From contig JACQAP010000008.1 in the NCBI GenBank assembly GCA_016194905.1, positions 124,001 to 188,000 of the forward strand: a DNA stretch of 64,000 nt, written 5' to 3'. The position numbers were made by a program, and so were the translations under genes. The notes beneath the pieces are model-generated. The model ran no database searches. It was given only the letters and a program-made list of their open reading frames with translations, and was not told the DNA's origin. Shown here piece after piece: positions 51,840-61,348 of the stretch. Position 1 is the stretch's first letter, and every line of letters begins with the position of its first letter. The DNA comes from Betaproteobacteria bacterium. GTDB taxonomy: Bacteria; Pseudomonadota; Gammaproteobacteria; Burkholderiales; JACQAP01.

Positions 51840-53042
51840 TCAGGCGTAGCAGCGCAGCGTTCGGGAGAAATCGCGCAACGGAGCGATATCGCTTTTCTCG
51901 GCGCGATGGCACCAGTCTTCCAGCTGTGAAAGCAACTGTTCCTTGTTGGCCGTCGATCGTTGCCACAGCATCGCCAATTCCTGGCGCATCGAATAAACCG
52001 TCGTCAGTACCTTGCTGGTGTTGAGCACTTCGTCCAGCTTCGCCTTCTCCTGTTCCGGCACGAACTTCGCGTCCAGATGCAGCCAGCGCTTCATGGTCTG
52101 CAAGTCGATGGCATGCCCCGATTTGTGCTCGCGCATGCGACGTAATTCGTCGGCGCAAGTCGCACGAAGCGACCTGGTAAAGCGGGCCAGGACGTCGTAG
52201 CGATGGGTGATGACGGCCTGCAGCGTCTGCAGGTCGCATTTCGCCTTGCCGGATTCCATTTTGACTTGCGGTGCGAGTTTCTTGACCTGTGCGAGATTCA
52301 GCATATCCAGCACGCGGATGTAAAACCAGCCGATGTCGAACTCATACCATTTGCTCGACAGTCTGGCCGAAGAGGCGTAAGCGTGGTGGTTGTTATGTAA
52401 CTCCTCACCGCCGATAAGAATGCCCCACGGCACGATGTTGGTGCTAGCATCTTCCACTTGGAAGGTGCGGTATCCGAAATAGTGGCCCACGCCGTTGATC
52501 ACGCCGGCAGCCGTCACCGGAATCCACAACATCTGTACGGCCCAGACGGTCAGGCCTAGCGGTCCGAACAGCAGGATGTCCAATACCAGCATTATTGCGA
52601 CGCCACCCTTGTCGGTACGGGTATAAACATTTCGTTCCAACCAGTCGTCCGGCGTTCCGTGGCCGTACTTGTCCAGCGTTTCCTGATTGGCCGCTTCCTT
52701 GCGATAAAGCTCGCTGCCTTCGAGCAGCACTTTCTTCAGGGTCAGAATCTGCGGACTGTGCGGGTCTTCCTCGGTCTCGCATTTGGCGTGATGCTTGCGA
52801 TGAATCGCCGTCCACGCCTTGGTGGACATGCCGGTAGTCAACCAGAGCCAGAGGCGGAAGAAATGCGCAACAGCAGGATGGAGATCCAGCGCGTGATGTG
52901 CCGAATGACGATGCAAGTAAATGGTCACGGCTGCAATGGTGATATGGGTCATCAGGAGCGCGACCACTATATAGCCCCACCACGGCAGTTCGACGAGCCC
53001 GTTTGCCCAACTCGGCAAGTCCATAAACCCGTTCACATTCAT
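51840..53042 (-). CDS. Acyl-CoA/fatty acid desaturase with C-terminal extension
   Basis: 400-residue integral membrane di-iron desaturase. The three His boxes are HRHSAHH, HRKHHA and HNNHHA, and four hydrophobic segments flank them. It would introduce a double bond in acyl chains of membrane lipids. Beyond the family core (about residue 270) there is a charged helical tail of about 130 residues (THRYDVLARFTRSLRATCAD; LHLDAKFVPEQEKAKLDEVL). The role of that tail is unknown. The gene is transcribed toward rpmG. Confidence 0.88.
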   Translation of the reverse strand: MNVNGFMDLPSWANGLVELPWWGYIVVALLMTHITIAAVTIYLHRHSAHHALDLHPAVAHFFRLWLWLTTGMSTKAWTAIHRKHHAKCETEEDPHSPQILTLKKVLLEGSELYRKEAANQETLDKYGHGTPDDWLERNVYTRTDKGGVAIMLVLDILLFGPLGLTVWAVQMLWIPVTAAGVINGVGHYFGYRTFQVEDASTNIVPWGILIGGEELHNNHHAYASSARLSSKWYEFDIGWFYIRVLDMLNLAQVKKLAPQVKMESGKAKCDLQTLQAVITHRYDVLARFTRSLRATCADELRRMREHKSGHAIDLQTMKRWLHLDAKFVPEQEKAKLDEVLNTSKVLTTVYSMRQELAMLWQRSTANKEQLLSQLEDWCHRAEKSDIAPLRDFSRTLRCYA

Positions 53043-53179
53043 GCAGGTAACCTCGTAGAATCAGAAAGATAACGGCGCCGATTGTACAGCACGGGGGCGC
53101 TCCCGCAAGGTAAATTTTCGTAACAAAATCTAGGGGATGCCCCGATGGCGTATTGACGCCACATCGGCCCTCGATAGGC

Positions 53180-54490
53180 TCATTTCGGCGCCATTTCGCT
53201 GGAATTGAGCCCGCCAACGATGCGGATATCGCGCTGTGGGAAAGGGATCTCGATATTGTTGGCGCAGAAGCTCTTGTACAACGCCAGATTCAAGTCTGAA
53301 TTGAAGTTGAGCTTGCCGCGCTCCGGATCCTCTATCCACGCCATCAGTTCGAGGTTGATACCGTTATCCCCGAACGCGGTCAAAAGAGCCGTCGGAGCCG
53401 GGTCTTTCAACACCCGTGGATGCGAATATGCGGCTTCCAGCATCAATTTCAAGGCAGTTTCCAGATTGCTGGAATAACTGATCTGCACCGGAATACGCAT
53501 CAGAACGCGGCGATTGGAGTACGAATGATTGATCACCGTCGAAGTGATCACCGTTTCGTTTGGCACAATCGCTTCCGTGCCATCCGGACCGCGGACGATG
53601 ATGCAGCGGGACGTGAGCTTGGTCACTTCCCCATAAAAATGATCGACCGTCACCAGATCGCCGGGGCTGACAGTCCGGTCCAGCAGGATGGTGAAACCGC
53701 TGATGTAATTGGCCGCGACTTTCTGCAGGCCGAATCCGATGCCCACGCCCAGCGCGCCGCCGAAGACGGATAGTACGGTGATGTCGATCCCGACGATTGG
53801 CATTGCGATCAGGACCGCCATAACCACAAGTATGCTGCGCAGAATCTTGGTCAACGCGAATCGCAGATTGATCTCGACGTGCTGCAAAGCCATGATGCGC
53901 GCCTCGAGTATCCGGCCAATCCAGAGCGCGGCCAGTACCGTCAGCACGACTGTCAACAATGCGGTGAGTACCATCGCCAGCGAGAGGCGCTGCTGGCCGA
54001 TGCGAAATGCCGTGTCCTCCAGGAATCTTCCGATGGCCGGCAACAGCCCGACGATGTACAGCGCCACCCCCAGCCAGACCAGCCACGCGATCGCCATTTC
54101 CCAGGAGCGCAAAAGACCCCCGGGCGCGAAAGTATGGCGCAACAAGTAGATCACCCCGCGGATGATCACCATCGCCAGCACCAGCGGAACGGCGATATTG
54201 AGCAAGTGGATGGGCTGGTGATCTTCCAGCGCCCAGCGGCCGATCAGCAGAAGCACGAGCGCGGTTACCGGGAACAATTCGCGGTTCATTCCGCCGACAC
54301 TGATCTTCATTGTCCTTTCAGGATCGGCGGCGACGGTGGATGCTGCTAGCCGGCGGCGCAGATGGCGCGCGACCTGCCAGGCGATGAGAAGCGCAAGCGC
54401 AATGATGACAATTTGCCACAGGATAACGCCGCGCTGCAGGTCGTCGAACAGATCCGCCAGCAGACGTCCGAGTTCGGACTGGTTTTTCAT
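53180..54490 (-). CDS. Mechanosensitive ion channel, MscS family
   Basis: 436 residues. An N-terminal set of about five helices precedes the MscS core: pore helix region (GGALGVGIGFGLQKVAANYI), the beta domain with FTILLDRTVSPGDLVTVDHF, and the C-terminal domain. It is longer than E. coli MscS (286) and resembles MscK/YbdG-like sizes. ATG 54490 has GGGAG six bases upstream; a longer TTG start at 54502 is less likely. Confidence 0.9.
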   Translation of the reverse strand: MKNQSELGRLLADLFDDLQRGVILWQIVIIALALLIAWQVARHLRRRLAASTVAADPERTMKISVGGMNRELFPVTALVLLLIGRWALEDHQPIHLLNIAVPLVLAMVIIRGVIYLLRHTFAPGGLLRSWEMAIAWLVWLGVALYIVGLLPAIGRFLEDTAFRIGQQRLSLAMVLTALLTVVLTVLAALWIGRILEARIMALQHVEINLRFALTKILRSILVVMAVLIAMPIVGIDITVLSVFGGALGVGIGFGLQKVAANYISGFTILLDRTVSPGDLVTVDHFYGEVTKLTSRCIIVRGPDGTEAIVPNETVITSTVINHSYSNRRVLMRIPVQISYSSNLETALKLMLEAAYSHPRVLKDPAPTALLTAFGDNGINLELMAWIEDPERGKLNFNSDLNLALYKSFCANNIEIPFPQRDIRIVGGLNSSEMAPK

Positions 54491-54520
54491 CGTTTCTCCC
54501 AATGACGGAGGACTTTTATG

Positions 54521-55090
54521 TCATCTGGATTGGCTGCGAACCACCGCAATCGCGTGTTCGCGATGCTGCTGCCAATTGTCGAAGAATACCCGGGTGAGAT
54601 CGGGATTGCCGTGCAGCACGAGCACATTTTCGGCATTACGATACTGTGCTGCAAATGTGAAATTGAAGCTGCCGGTGATCAGGGTCGGCTGTTTTGCATT
54701 GTGGTCGATGACGATCACCTTGTTGTGGGCCGCCGAGTGATCGGCGTCCATGAATACTGGCAGTCCGGCACCGACAAGATGCTGCATCGCGCTCGACTCG
54801 ACCAGCTCGGTCTGATCTCTGTCTGCAATAACCTGCACGTCGAGGCCACGGTGATGGGCGCGAACCAGCGCGTCGGCAATTCCGCGATGGGTAAAACTGA
54901 ACGCCTGCACCAGGACCTGCGATCTGGCGGCATCGATCGTTCGCACAATCAGATCGGCGGCATCGTCCCCAGGAGTGAAGGCGAATTCGATCGTGCCGGT
55001 TGCGGGGATGACTTTTGAGGGGTCGAACGCGAACGCATGCGCCACAAACGCAAAGCTGACGACCAGCAGCGCAAGGCCCGGATTTTTCAT
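54521..55090 (-). CDS. Exported phospholipase D-like nuclease (single HKD domain)
   Basis: 189 residues with a signal peptide (LALLVVSFAFVAHAFAFDPS). One PLD motif HNKVIVIDHNAKQPTLITGS (H-x-K-x4-D, then G-S-x-N) is present. Small single-motif PLDs such as Nuc dimerise and cleave DNA or phosphodiesters. Located between the MscS gene and rsmB, all on the minus strand. Start ATG 55090 lies 4 bp after the rsmB stop. Confidence 0.85.
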   Translation of the reverse strand: MKNPGLALLVVSFAFVAHAFAFDPSKVIPATGTIEFAFTPGDDAADLIVRTIDAARSQVLVQAFSFTHRGIADALVRAHHRGLDVQVIADRDQTELVESSAMQHLVGAGLPVFMDADHSAAHNKVIVIDHNAKQPTLITGSFNFTFAAQYRNAENVLVLHGNPDLTRVFFDNWQQHREHAIAVVRSQSR

Positions 55091-55094
55091 CCGT

Positions 55095-56351
55095 TCACGC
55101 CCACCTTTGCATGACCGTCGCGAAAAAGGCGTCGGTCTCGTGCGTTTGCGGACGCAGTTCCAGAAAATCTTCGCTATCGAGTGCGATGTGGCTTTCCTCC
55201 AGCGCTTGCTGGCAGCTGACTGGCCGGAAGTCGGGGCGGTCCGCAAGAAATTGCTCGACGACCTCGCGGTTTTCCCGGGCCAGCACACTGCAAGTCGCAT
55301 ACACCAGGCGCCCGCCGGGCTTGAGCAATGTCGCTGCCGCCGAGAGGATCGCTCGCTGCTTTACCGCGAGTTCGTCGATCGTCTGCGGCGACTGGCGCCA
55401 TTTCAGATCGGGATTGCGTCGCAATGTGCCGAGTCCGCTGCATGGCGCGTCCACCAGCACGCGGTCGATCTTGCCGGCCAAGCGCTTCACCTTGATGTCG
55501 TTTTCGCTTGCAATAATCTGCGGGTGTACGTTGGACAATCCTGAACGCTTGAGCCTGGGGGCGAGGTTCTTGAGGCGCTTCTCCGAAACGTCGAGAGCAT
55601 ACAGCCTGCCCTGGGATTGCATCATCGCGCCCATCAGCAACGTCTTGCCGCCTGCGCCGGCGCAGAAGTCCACCACCATTTCCCGGCGTTTCGGCGCAAC
55701 GAGATAGCCCAGCAGCTGGCTGCCTTCGTCCTGCACTTCGATTGCGCCTGTGGAAAACAATTCGTGGCGGTTGATGGCCGGCTTTCCGGCGACGCGGATG
55801 CCGACCGGCGAAAAACGTGTAGGCGCGGCATCGAAGCCGCTCGCACGCAGATCGCGCAGCACCTGCCCGCGATCCGCAATCAGCGTATTGACCCGCAGGT
55901 CGAGCGGAGCAGTCTTGAGCATGGCCCGGCCAAAGGCGATTGTCTCTTGCTCTGACGTTTCTGCGACCAGGCGGTCGTACAGCCAGTCGGGCAGACTCAG
56001 TTTCACAGCCGCCGGCAGCGTTTCGATGTTGGCGGTCTTGAGTTCGAGGACCCAATCGCGGTCGCTGCTTTTCAGGAAAGCTCCAAGTTGTCCAATGCTG
56101 TAGCCCTGCAACTTGATCAGCGCGGCGCAGACGAGTTTTCGCGGAGTCGGCCGGGAGACGAGCTGCTCGAGTAACCGCTTGTTGCGCAAAACGGAAAATA
56201 ACGTTTCGGCGATGAACGCGCGATCGCGCTGGCCCAGTTCCCTGTTGGTGCTGAAGAAACTGCGCAACACCGCATCGGCCGGATGGGTCATCGGCAATGC
56301 GAGATCGACGGCCGCCGTAGCCGCCTGCATCATTGCCGTGGTCGGTTGCAT
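55095..56351 (-). CDS. rsmB: RsmB-like rRNA (cytosine-C5) methyltransferase
   Basis: 418 residues. The N-terminal NusB-like helical region (LALPMTHPADAVLRSFFSTN) is followed by the SAM domain with VVDFCAGAGGKTLLMGAM, the two catalytic cysteines in LVDAPCSGLGTLRRNPDLKW and VYATCSVLARENRE. RsmB methylates C967 of 16S rRNA. The DUF3108 gene ends immediately before it (stop at 56352), so both may be co-transcribed with purN and purM. Confidence 0.9.
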   Translation of the reverse strand: MQPTTAMMQAATAAVDLALPMTHPADAVLRSFFSTNRELGQRDRAFIAETLFSVLRNKRLLEQLVSRPTPRKLVCAALIKLQGYSIGQLGAFLKSSDRDWVLELKTANIETLPAAVKLSLPDWLYDRLVAETSEQETIAFGRAMLKTAPLDLRVNTLIADRGQVLRDLRASGFDAAPTRFSPVGIRVAGKPAINRHELFSTGAIEVQDEGSQLLGYLVAPKRREMVVDFCAGAGGKTLLMGAMMQSQGRLYALDVSEKRLKNLAPRLKRSGLSNVHPQIIASENDIKVKRLAGKIDRVLVDAPCSGLGTLRRNPDLKWRQSPQTIDELAVKQRAILSAAATLLKPGGRLVYATCSVLARENREVVEQFLADRPDFRPVSCQQALEESHIALDSEDFLELRPQTHETDAFFATVMQRWA

Positions 56352-57044
56352 CTATTGATAAGTGATTGCGGTGACGGTCGAATCCAGCACGGTGCTGTCT
56401 TTTTCGATGAAGCGAATTCGCACGGGCAGGTAATGGTGCTCGACTGCGAGCCAGACCTCGAACCCGCGCTTGTCATCGGCTTCCCGAATTTTCTGGAAGT
56501 GCACTGTTTCCAGGTCGCCGAGCGGCGTATTCAGTTTCTCCTTGCCGATGACCTGGTATTTGTAATCGGAGAGCCTGCGGCCATCCGTGAGGTGTACGGC
56601 CAGGATTTCCTCGCTCGGTGGCCTGAACGCAAACGCGTAGGCAAAACTGGTCTGGTCGAATGTGTTGTCCGGCAGCGGAACGGTTTCGACACTGGCGCCG
56701 TCGGTCAGCTTGATCAGTTTGGTGTCCCAGTCGAAATCCGCGGCACGCTTCGGTTTGCGGGTGCGGTCTTCTTCGAAATGCAGCGGCCGCAGGCCATTTT
56801 TCGTTATCAGACCGCGGCTTTCACGGCGGATGTTCATCTTGTAAAAGAAGGCGGCGAGGCCGACTGTCTTCGATTCGCTTATGACCGAATATTGCTTGCC
56901 GTCGTGTTCCAGTACATCGCGTCCGTCGCCGAGGTGCATGGCTCCGGAAGTGACGGCAAAATCCATCTGCACGCGTTGCGGAGGCTGTGTCGTCCAGGCC
57001 GGGCCAGCCAGAAACATCAGCACGATCGGGGCGTAGCGCATCAT
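56352..57044 (-). CDS. Exported DUF3108 family protein
   Basis: 230 residues with a short signal peptide (RYAPIVLMFLAGPAWTTQPP). The DUF3108 domain includes the segments REHRGLITKNGLRP-like (RRESRGLITKNGLRPLHFEE) and FEVWLAVEHHYLPVRIRFIE. The family is periplasmic and of unknown function. Frequently next to purN in Betaproteobacteria, as here; its ATG overlaps the purN stop. Confidence 0.85.
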   Translation of the reverse strand: MMRYAPIVLMFLAGPAWTTQPPQRVQMDFAVTSGAMHLGDGRDVLEHDGKQYSVISESKTVGLAAFFYKMNIRRESRGLITKNGLRPLHFEEDRTRKPKRAADFDWDTKLIKLTDGASVETVPLPDNTFDQTSFAYAFAFRPPSEEILAVHLTDGRRLSDYKYQVIGKEKLNTPLGDLETVHFQKIREADDKRGFEVWLAVEHHYLPVRIRFIEKDSTVLDSTVTAITYQ

Positions 57045-57676
57045 CTTGGCAGGGGAGAGATCATGGATCCCGTGTACTGGCAGCTTGCGGAAACCTTTAC
57101 GTGGTTGCCTTCGATAGCGAGTTGGTCGTCCAGGAACCAGCGGATGGCCTGTACATAGATAGCGTGCTCCTGTTCGAGCACCCGGGCGGCAAGGCGTTCC
57201 TCGTCATCGTCGGGCAGCACCGGCACGGCCGCCTGAATGACGATCGGCCCGTGGTCCAGCGTCGGCGTGACGAAATGCACCGTGCAGCCATGCAGCTTGA
57301 CGCCTTCGTCGATGGCGCGCCGGTGAGTGTCGAGGCCGGGGAACGCCGGTAGCAAGGAAGGGTGGATGTTCATGATCCTGCCGCTGAATCGTTCAATAAA
57401 TTCCTCCGTGAGAATCCGCATGAAACCGGCCAGCACGATCAGGTCCGGACGATACGCCGCGATTGTGTCGGCAAGCGCCCTGTCGAAGTTCGTTCGATCC
57501 GGATAATCGCGGTGGTTCACCACTTTGGACTCCACACCCGCGTCATGCGCAATCTGCAGGCCCTTGGCCGTCGGATTGTTGCTGATCACTGCCGCGATCG
57601 CTGCATTCAGCTTTGCCTCGAGAACCGCCTGCAGGTTGCTGCCGCGGCCTGAAATCAGGATGACGATGCGCTTCAT
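57041..57676 (-). CDS. purN: Phosphoribosylglycinamide formyltransferase
   Basis: 211-residue GART catalysing N10-formyl-THF-dependent formylation in purine synthesis. Conserved features: start KRIVILISGRGSNLQAVLEA, active-site NIHPSLLPAFPGLDTHRRAI and the Asp loop TPTLDHGPIVIQ. ATG 57676 is 8 bp downstream of the purM stop; the longer in-frame start is inside purM. Confidence 0.95.
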   Translation of the reverse strand: MKRIVILISGRGSNLQAVLEAKLNAAIAAVISNNPTAKGLQIAHDAGVESKVVNHRDYPDRTNFDRALADTIAAYRPDLIVLAGFMRILTEEFIERFSGRIMNIHPSLLPAFPGLDTHRRAIDEGVKLHGCTVHFVTPTLDHGPIVIQAAVPVLPDDDEERLAARVLEQEHAIYVQAIRWFLDDQLAIEGNHVKVSASCQYTGSMISPLPR

Positions 57677-57684
57677 CGTCCCTT

Positions 57685-58734
57685 TCAGATGACCACAGTC
57701 TGCGCTTCGTCGCCGCGCCTGCGGCGGATCTCGCCGATACGGAAGACAGTTTCTCCTTCCCGCTGCAGCGCCTCGATCGTGCGCCCGGCATGTTCGGCGG
57801 CGACGATCGCCACCATGCCGATGCCGCAGTTGAATACCCGATGCATCTCGGCTTCCGAGACGTCGCCGTTTCTCTGCAGCCAGTCGAACAACGGCGGCCG
57901 CGGCCAGGCGTTTTTTTTCAGTTCCGCGCATACGTTGTTCGGCAACACACGCGGCACGTTTTCCACCAACCCACCGCCGGTAATATGCGCGAGGCCCTTG
58001 ATGTGGACTTCGCGCAGTACCGCCAATACTGGCTTCACATAGATGCGCGTAGGCGCCAGCAATGCTTCTCCCAACGTCCGGCCGTCGAATCCGGATGACA
58101 AATCCGCGCATGAAGAGTCGACGATCTTGCGTATCAGCGAATAACCGTTCGAATGCGCGCCGCTGCTGGCCAGTCCGAGGACGGCATCGCCCGGCACGAT
58201 ATCCGAGCCATTGATGATTTTGCTTTTTTCCACCGCTCCGACGGCAAATCCGGCAAGGTCGTACTCCCCCGGCGGATACATGCCGGGCATTTCCGCGGTC
58301 TCGCCACCGATCAGCGCGCAACCGGCCTGCTCGCATCCCGCGGCAATGCCCTTCACGACCTGCGTGGCGGTCGCCACGTCGAGCTTCCCGCAGGCGAAGT
58401 AGTCAAGAAAGAACAGCGGTTCGGCGCCTTGCACCAGGATGTCGTTCACGCTCATTGCGACCAGATCGACACCGACCGTGTCGTGCCGGTTCAGATGGAA
58501 CGCGAGCTTGAGCTTGGTGCCGACGCCGTCGGTGCCCGACACCAGCACCGGTTCCTTGTATCTCTTCGGCACTTCGAACAACGCGCCGAATCCGCCGATT
58601 CCGGCCAGCACGCCGTCGCGCAGCGTGCGTTTAGCAAAGGGTTTGATATTGTCGACAAGCTCATCGCCGGCGTCGATGTCGACGCCGGCGTCACGATAGG
58701 ACAGCGAATTGGAAACGGGGCGATCGGTTTTCAA
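57685..58734 (-). CDS. purM: Phosphoribosylformylglycinamidine cyclo-ligase
   Basis: 349-residue AIR synthetase. Family motifs: [55 protein letters not shown] and [13 protein letters not shown]. The only start available for the conserved N-terminus is TTG at 58734, since no ATG or GTG lies upstream in frame. First gene of purM-purN-DUF3108-rsmB on the minus strand, divergent from the AI-2E gene. Confidence 0.95.
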   Translation of the reverse strand: MKTDRPVSNSLSYRDAGVDIDAGDELVDNIKPFAKRTLRDGVLAGIGGFGALFEVPKRYKEPVLVSGTDGVGTKLKLAFHLNRHDTVGVDLVAMSVNDILVQGAEPLFFLDYFACGKLDVATATQVVKGIAAGCEQAGCALIGGETAEMPGMYPPGEYDLAGFAVGAVEKSKIINGSDIVPGDAVLGLASSGAHSNGYSLIRKIVDSSCADLSSGFDGRTLGEALLAPTRIYVKPVLAVLREVHIKGLAHITGGGLVENVPRVLPNNVCAELKKNAWPRPPLFDWLQRNGDVSEAEMHRVFNCGIGMVAIVAAEHAGRTIEALQREGETVFRIGEIRRRRGDEAQTVVI

Positions 58735-58820
58735 GTTGAGTTGCCGGGTTCTTCGGGATAAAGTGGCGACCGGATTGCGGTCCGGTCGTGTGGCTCTTTG
58801 CGCGGCGAATTTTACTCCAA

Positions 58821-59876
58821 ATGTCTACGGTATTTCCTGTGCGATTTGCCTGGTATCTGCTTGCCGCCGCCGCTGCCGGGTTGCTGCTTTATCTCATCGC
58901 GCCCATCCTCACCCCGTTCCTGCTGTCCGCGGTACTTGCTTACATCTGCCTGCCGCCAGTTGACCGGATTGCGCGAAAACTGCCGCGCTGGCTGGCGGCT
59001 GCGATCGTCATGGCGCTGCTGGTAGTCGGTTTGGCGGCGCTCGCACTGATCGTTTTGCCCATGGTCGAACGTCAGTTCGTCGCTTTTCTGCAGCGCATGC
59101 CGGAATACCTCGACTGGGCACGCACCCTGCTGCTGCCGTGGCTGTCCGGAACGCTCGGCGTCGAATTGAATCTCGATATGGAGCATTTCCGGCAGGCTGT
59201 TGCCGACAGTCTGCGGACTGACAGCGACTTCGTCAGAACACTATTGCCCAGGATCACGACGGGCGGCGTGGCGATCGTCGGGTTCTTCACCACCGTGCTG
59301 CTGATGCCGGTGGTGTTGTTCTATTTCCTGCGCGACTGGCACGAAATCGTGCACCGGATCGAAGATCTGATTCCGCGCAGGCTGCACCCCGGAGCCCGCA
59401 ACATAACCGGGGAAATCGACCGCGTGCTCGGCGAGTTTTTACGCGGCCAGCTCCTGGTGATGTTGCTCATGGCCGCGTACTACGCCGCGGCGCTGTGGAT
59501 CGCCGGCCTCGAATACGCGCTGCCGATCGGCATTCTTTCCGGCCTGCTGGTGTTCGTGCCTTATCTGGGGGCACTAGTCGGGCTGCTGCTTGGGACGCTG
59601 GCCGGGTTCAATCAATTCGACGGCGTGCTGGGCCTCGCAGGGGTGTGGATCACCTTCGGCATCGGTCAGGCGCTCGAGGGCATGGTGGTGACCCCGTGGC
59701 TGGTGGGCAATCGTATCGGCTTGCATCCCGTTGCGGTGATATTCGCGCTGCTCGTATTCGGCAAGCTGTTCGGTTTCTTCGGTGTGCTGCTCGCGCTGAC
59801 CGCCAGCGCGGCTCTGCTGGTAGCGCTGCGCCACGTGCGTGCACACTACCTCGATAGCGACCTGTACAAATCCTGA
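58821..59876 (+). CDS. AI-2E family transporter (PerM-like)
   Basis: 351 residues with about eight transmembrane helices and the AI-2E/PerM pattern [20 protein letters not shown]-like ([20 protein letters not shown]) and [17 protein letters not shown]. Function in this lineage is uncertain (export of small molecules). ATG 58821 is taken; a GTG at 58788 would add 11 residues. Its stop shares a base with the hda start. Confidence 0.88.
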   Translation: MSTVFPVRFAWYLLAAAAAGLLLYLIAPILTPFLLSAVLAYICLPPVDRIARKLPRWLAAAIVMALLVVGLAALALIVLPMVERQFVAFLQRMPEYLDWARTLLLPWLSGTLGVELNLDMEHFRQAVADSLRTDSDFVRTLLPRITTGGVAIVGFFTTVLLMPVVLFYFLRDWHEIVHRIEDLIPRRLHPGARNITGEIDRVLGEFLRGQLLVMLLMAAYYAAALWIAGLEYALPIGILSGLLVFVPYLGALVGLLLGTLAGFNQFDGVLGLAGVWITFGIGQALEGMVVTPWLVGNRIGLHPVAVIFALLVFGKLFGFFGVLLALTASAALLVALRHVRAHYLDSDLYKS

Positions 59877-60562
59877 TGAAGCAGCTGGCACTCATCCTTG
59901 CGCCGCCTCCCGCCCCGGCGCTGGACAATTTCTTTCCGGGGCGCAACGCCGAATTGCTGACCTTGCTCGGCAATCTCGTTGCGGGGCGCAGCGTGGAGCG
60001 ATGCATCTATCTGTGGGGCGATGCGGGCAGCGGACGTTCTCACCTGTTGCGCGCAACCATCGCCGCGCTGAACGCCGCCGGACTTGTCTGCCTGCATGTT
60101 TCCCGGGGCGATCCGATCCCTGCGCCTGCGGCGGAATTGCGCGCCGTGGCGGTGGACGACGTCGAGACGCTCGACGCCCGCAACCAGCGTGCGTTTTTCA
60201 ATCTCTACAACCAGCTGCGCGAACGTGCCGGGATTGTGCTGGCTGCCGGCGATGCTCCGCCGGCACGATTGAAGCTGCGCCCGGAACTGTTAACCCGGCT
60301 GGGATGGGGACTCGTCTACCAGGTACAGGCGCTCACCGATGACGAAAAGGCGCTGGCGCTCAAACGCCATGCCGCCTCGCGCTCGTTCGACCTTCCGGAC
60401 GGCGTGATCGACTATCTTCTGCGCCACCTGAGTCGCGATCTACCCTCCCTGATGAGCGTCCTCGACGCGCTCGATCGCCATTCGCTGGAAGCCAAGCGGC
60501 CAATCACGCTGCCGTTACTCAAGGAATTGCTGCGCTCGGAAGACGACGGCGACCGCGAATAG
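59876..60562 (+). CDS. hda: DnaA regulatory inactivator Hda
   Basis: 228 residues of the DnaA AAA+ domain only, lacking the DNA-binding domain IV. It has a P-loop (LWGDAGSGRSHLLRATIAAL), a sensor region (RAFFNLYNQLRERAGIVLAA) and ends LLKELLRSEDDG. Hda with the beta clamp triggers ATP hydrolysis by DnaA after initiation. The ATG overlaps the stop of the AI-2E gene (TGATG). Confidence 0.93.
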   Translation: MKQLALILAPPPAPALDNFFPGRNAELLTLLGNLVAGRSVERCIYLWGDAGSGRSHLLRATIAALNAAGLVCLHVSRGDPIPAPAAELRAVAVDDVETLDARNQRAFFNLYNQLRERAGIVLAAGDAPPARLKLRPELLTRLGWGLVYQVQALTDDEKALALKRHAASRSFDLPDGVIDYLLRHLSRDLPSLMSVLDALDRHSLEAKRPITLPLLKELLRSEDDGDRE

Positions 60563-60661
60563 CGAATCAGCCAGTTGCAACCGTCGGGCGCTTTCGGGGG
60601 CTTTTAGGCTATACTTCTGTCGCCTTTTCACGTCCCTTCCCGCCTGCTTCGCACCCCCCTC

Positions 60662-61318
60662 ATGCGCCTCGCCCTGTTCGATCTGGACAATACCCTCCTC
60701 GCCGGCGACAGCGATTTCGAATGGGCGCAATTCCTGATCGAAAAGGAAGTGCTCGATCGGGAGGTCTACGAAGCGCGCAATCGCCACTTTTACGAAGCCT
60801 ATAAATCCGGCACGCTCGATATTCACGAATTCCTCGATTTTCAGTTGAAGCCTCTGGCGCGGCATCCGCGCAGGCAGCTCGATCAGTGGCATGCCGAATT
60901 CATGCAGAAGAATATCCTGCCGATCATCACGCAGAAGGCACGCGACCTGATCGACAGCCATCATGATGATGCGCGCGTGGTGATCACCGCCACCAACAGC
61001 TTCGTTACCGCCCCGATCGCGCGCGAGCTCGGCATAGAAAACCTGATCGCCACCGAGCCCGAGGAAGTCGGCGGTGAATTTACCGGCCGGGTGCGGGGGG
61101 TGCCGTCGTTCCGCGAAGGCAAGGTCGAGCGCCTGAAGAGCTGGATGGCCGAGCACGGTATCGAATGGGAAACGGTCTCGGAAACCTGGTTTTACAGCGA
61201 CTCGTTGAACGATCTGCCGCTGCTGTCCATCGTCAGCCATCCGGTTGCCGTGGACCCCGATGAGACTCTCAAGGAACACGCGCTCAGGCACGACTGGCGC
61301 GTTATCAGCCTGCGTTAG
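60662..61318 (+). CDS. HAD-IB family phosphatase (SerB-like)
   Basis: 218 residues of HAD fold: motif I LALFDLDNTLLAGDSDFEW (DxDxT), motif II VVITATNSF, and motif IV SDSLNDLPLL. Substrate is unknown; similar proteins next to hda are annotated as HAD-IB hydrolases or phosphoserine phosphatase-like. 100 bp after hda. Confidence 0.88.
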   Translation: MRLALFDLDNTLLAGDSDFEWAQFLIEKEVLDREVYEARNRHFYEAYKSGTLDIHEFLDFQLKPLARHPRRQLDQWHAEFMQKNILPIITQKARDLIDSHHDDARVVITATNSFVTAPIARELGIENLIATEPEEVGGEFTGRVRGVPSFREGKVERLKSWMAEHGIEWETVSETWFYSDSLNDLPLLSIVSHPVAVDPDETLKEHALRHDWRVISLR

Positions 61319-61348
61319 TCGCCACGGGCGCTGCGGCTGAACCTATTC

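Noticed and set aside
57041-58336. Fusion of purN with upstream frame inside purM
   Set aside because: The upstream part is a different frame of purM; purN starts at the conserved ATG 57676.
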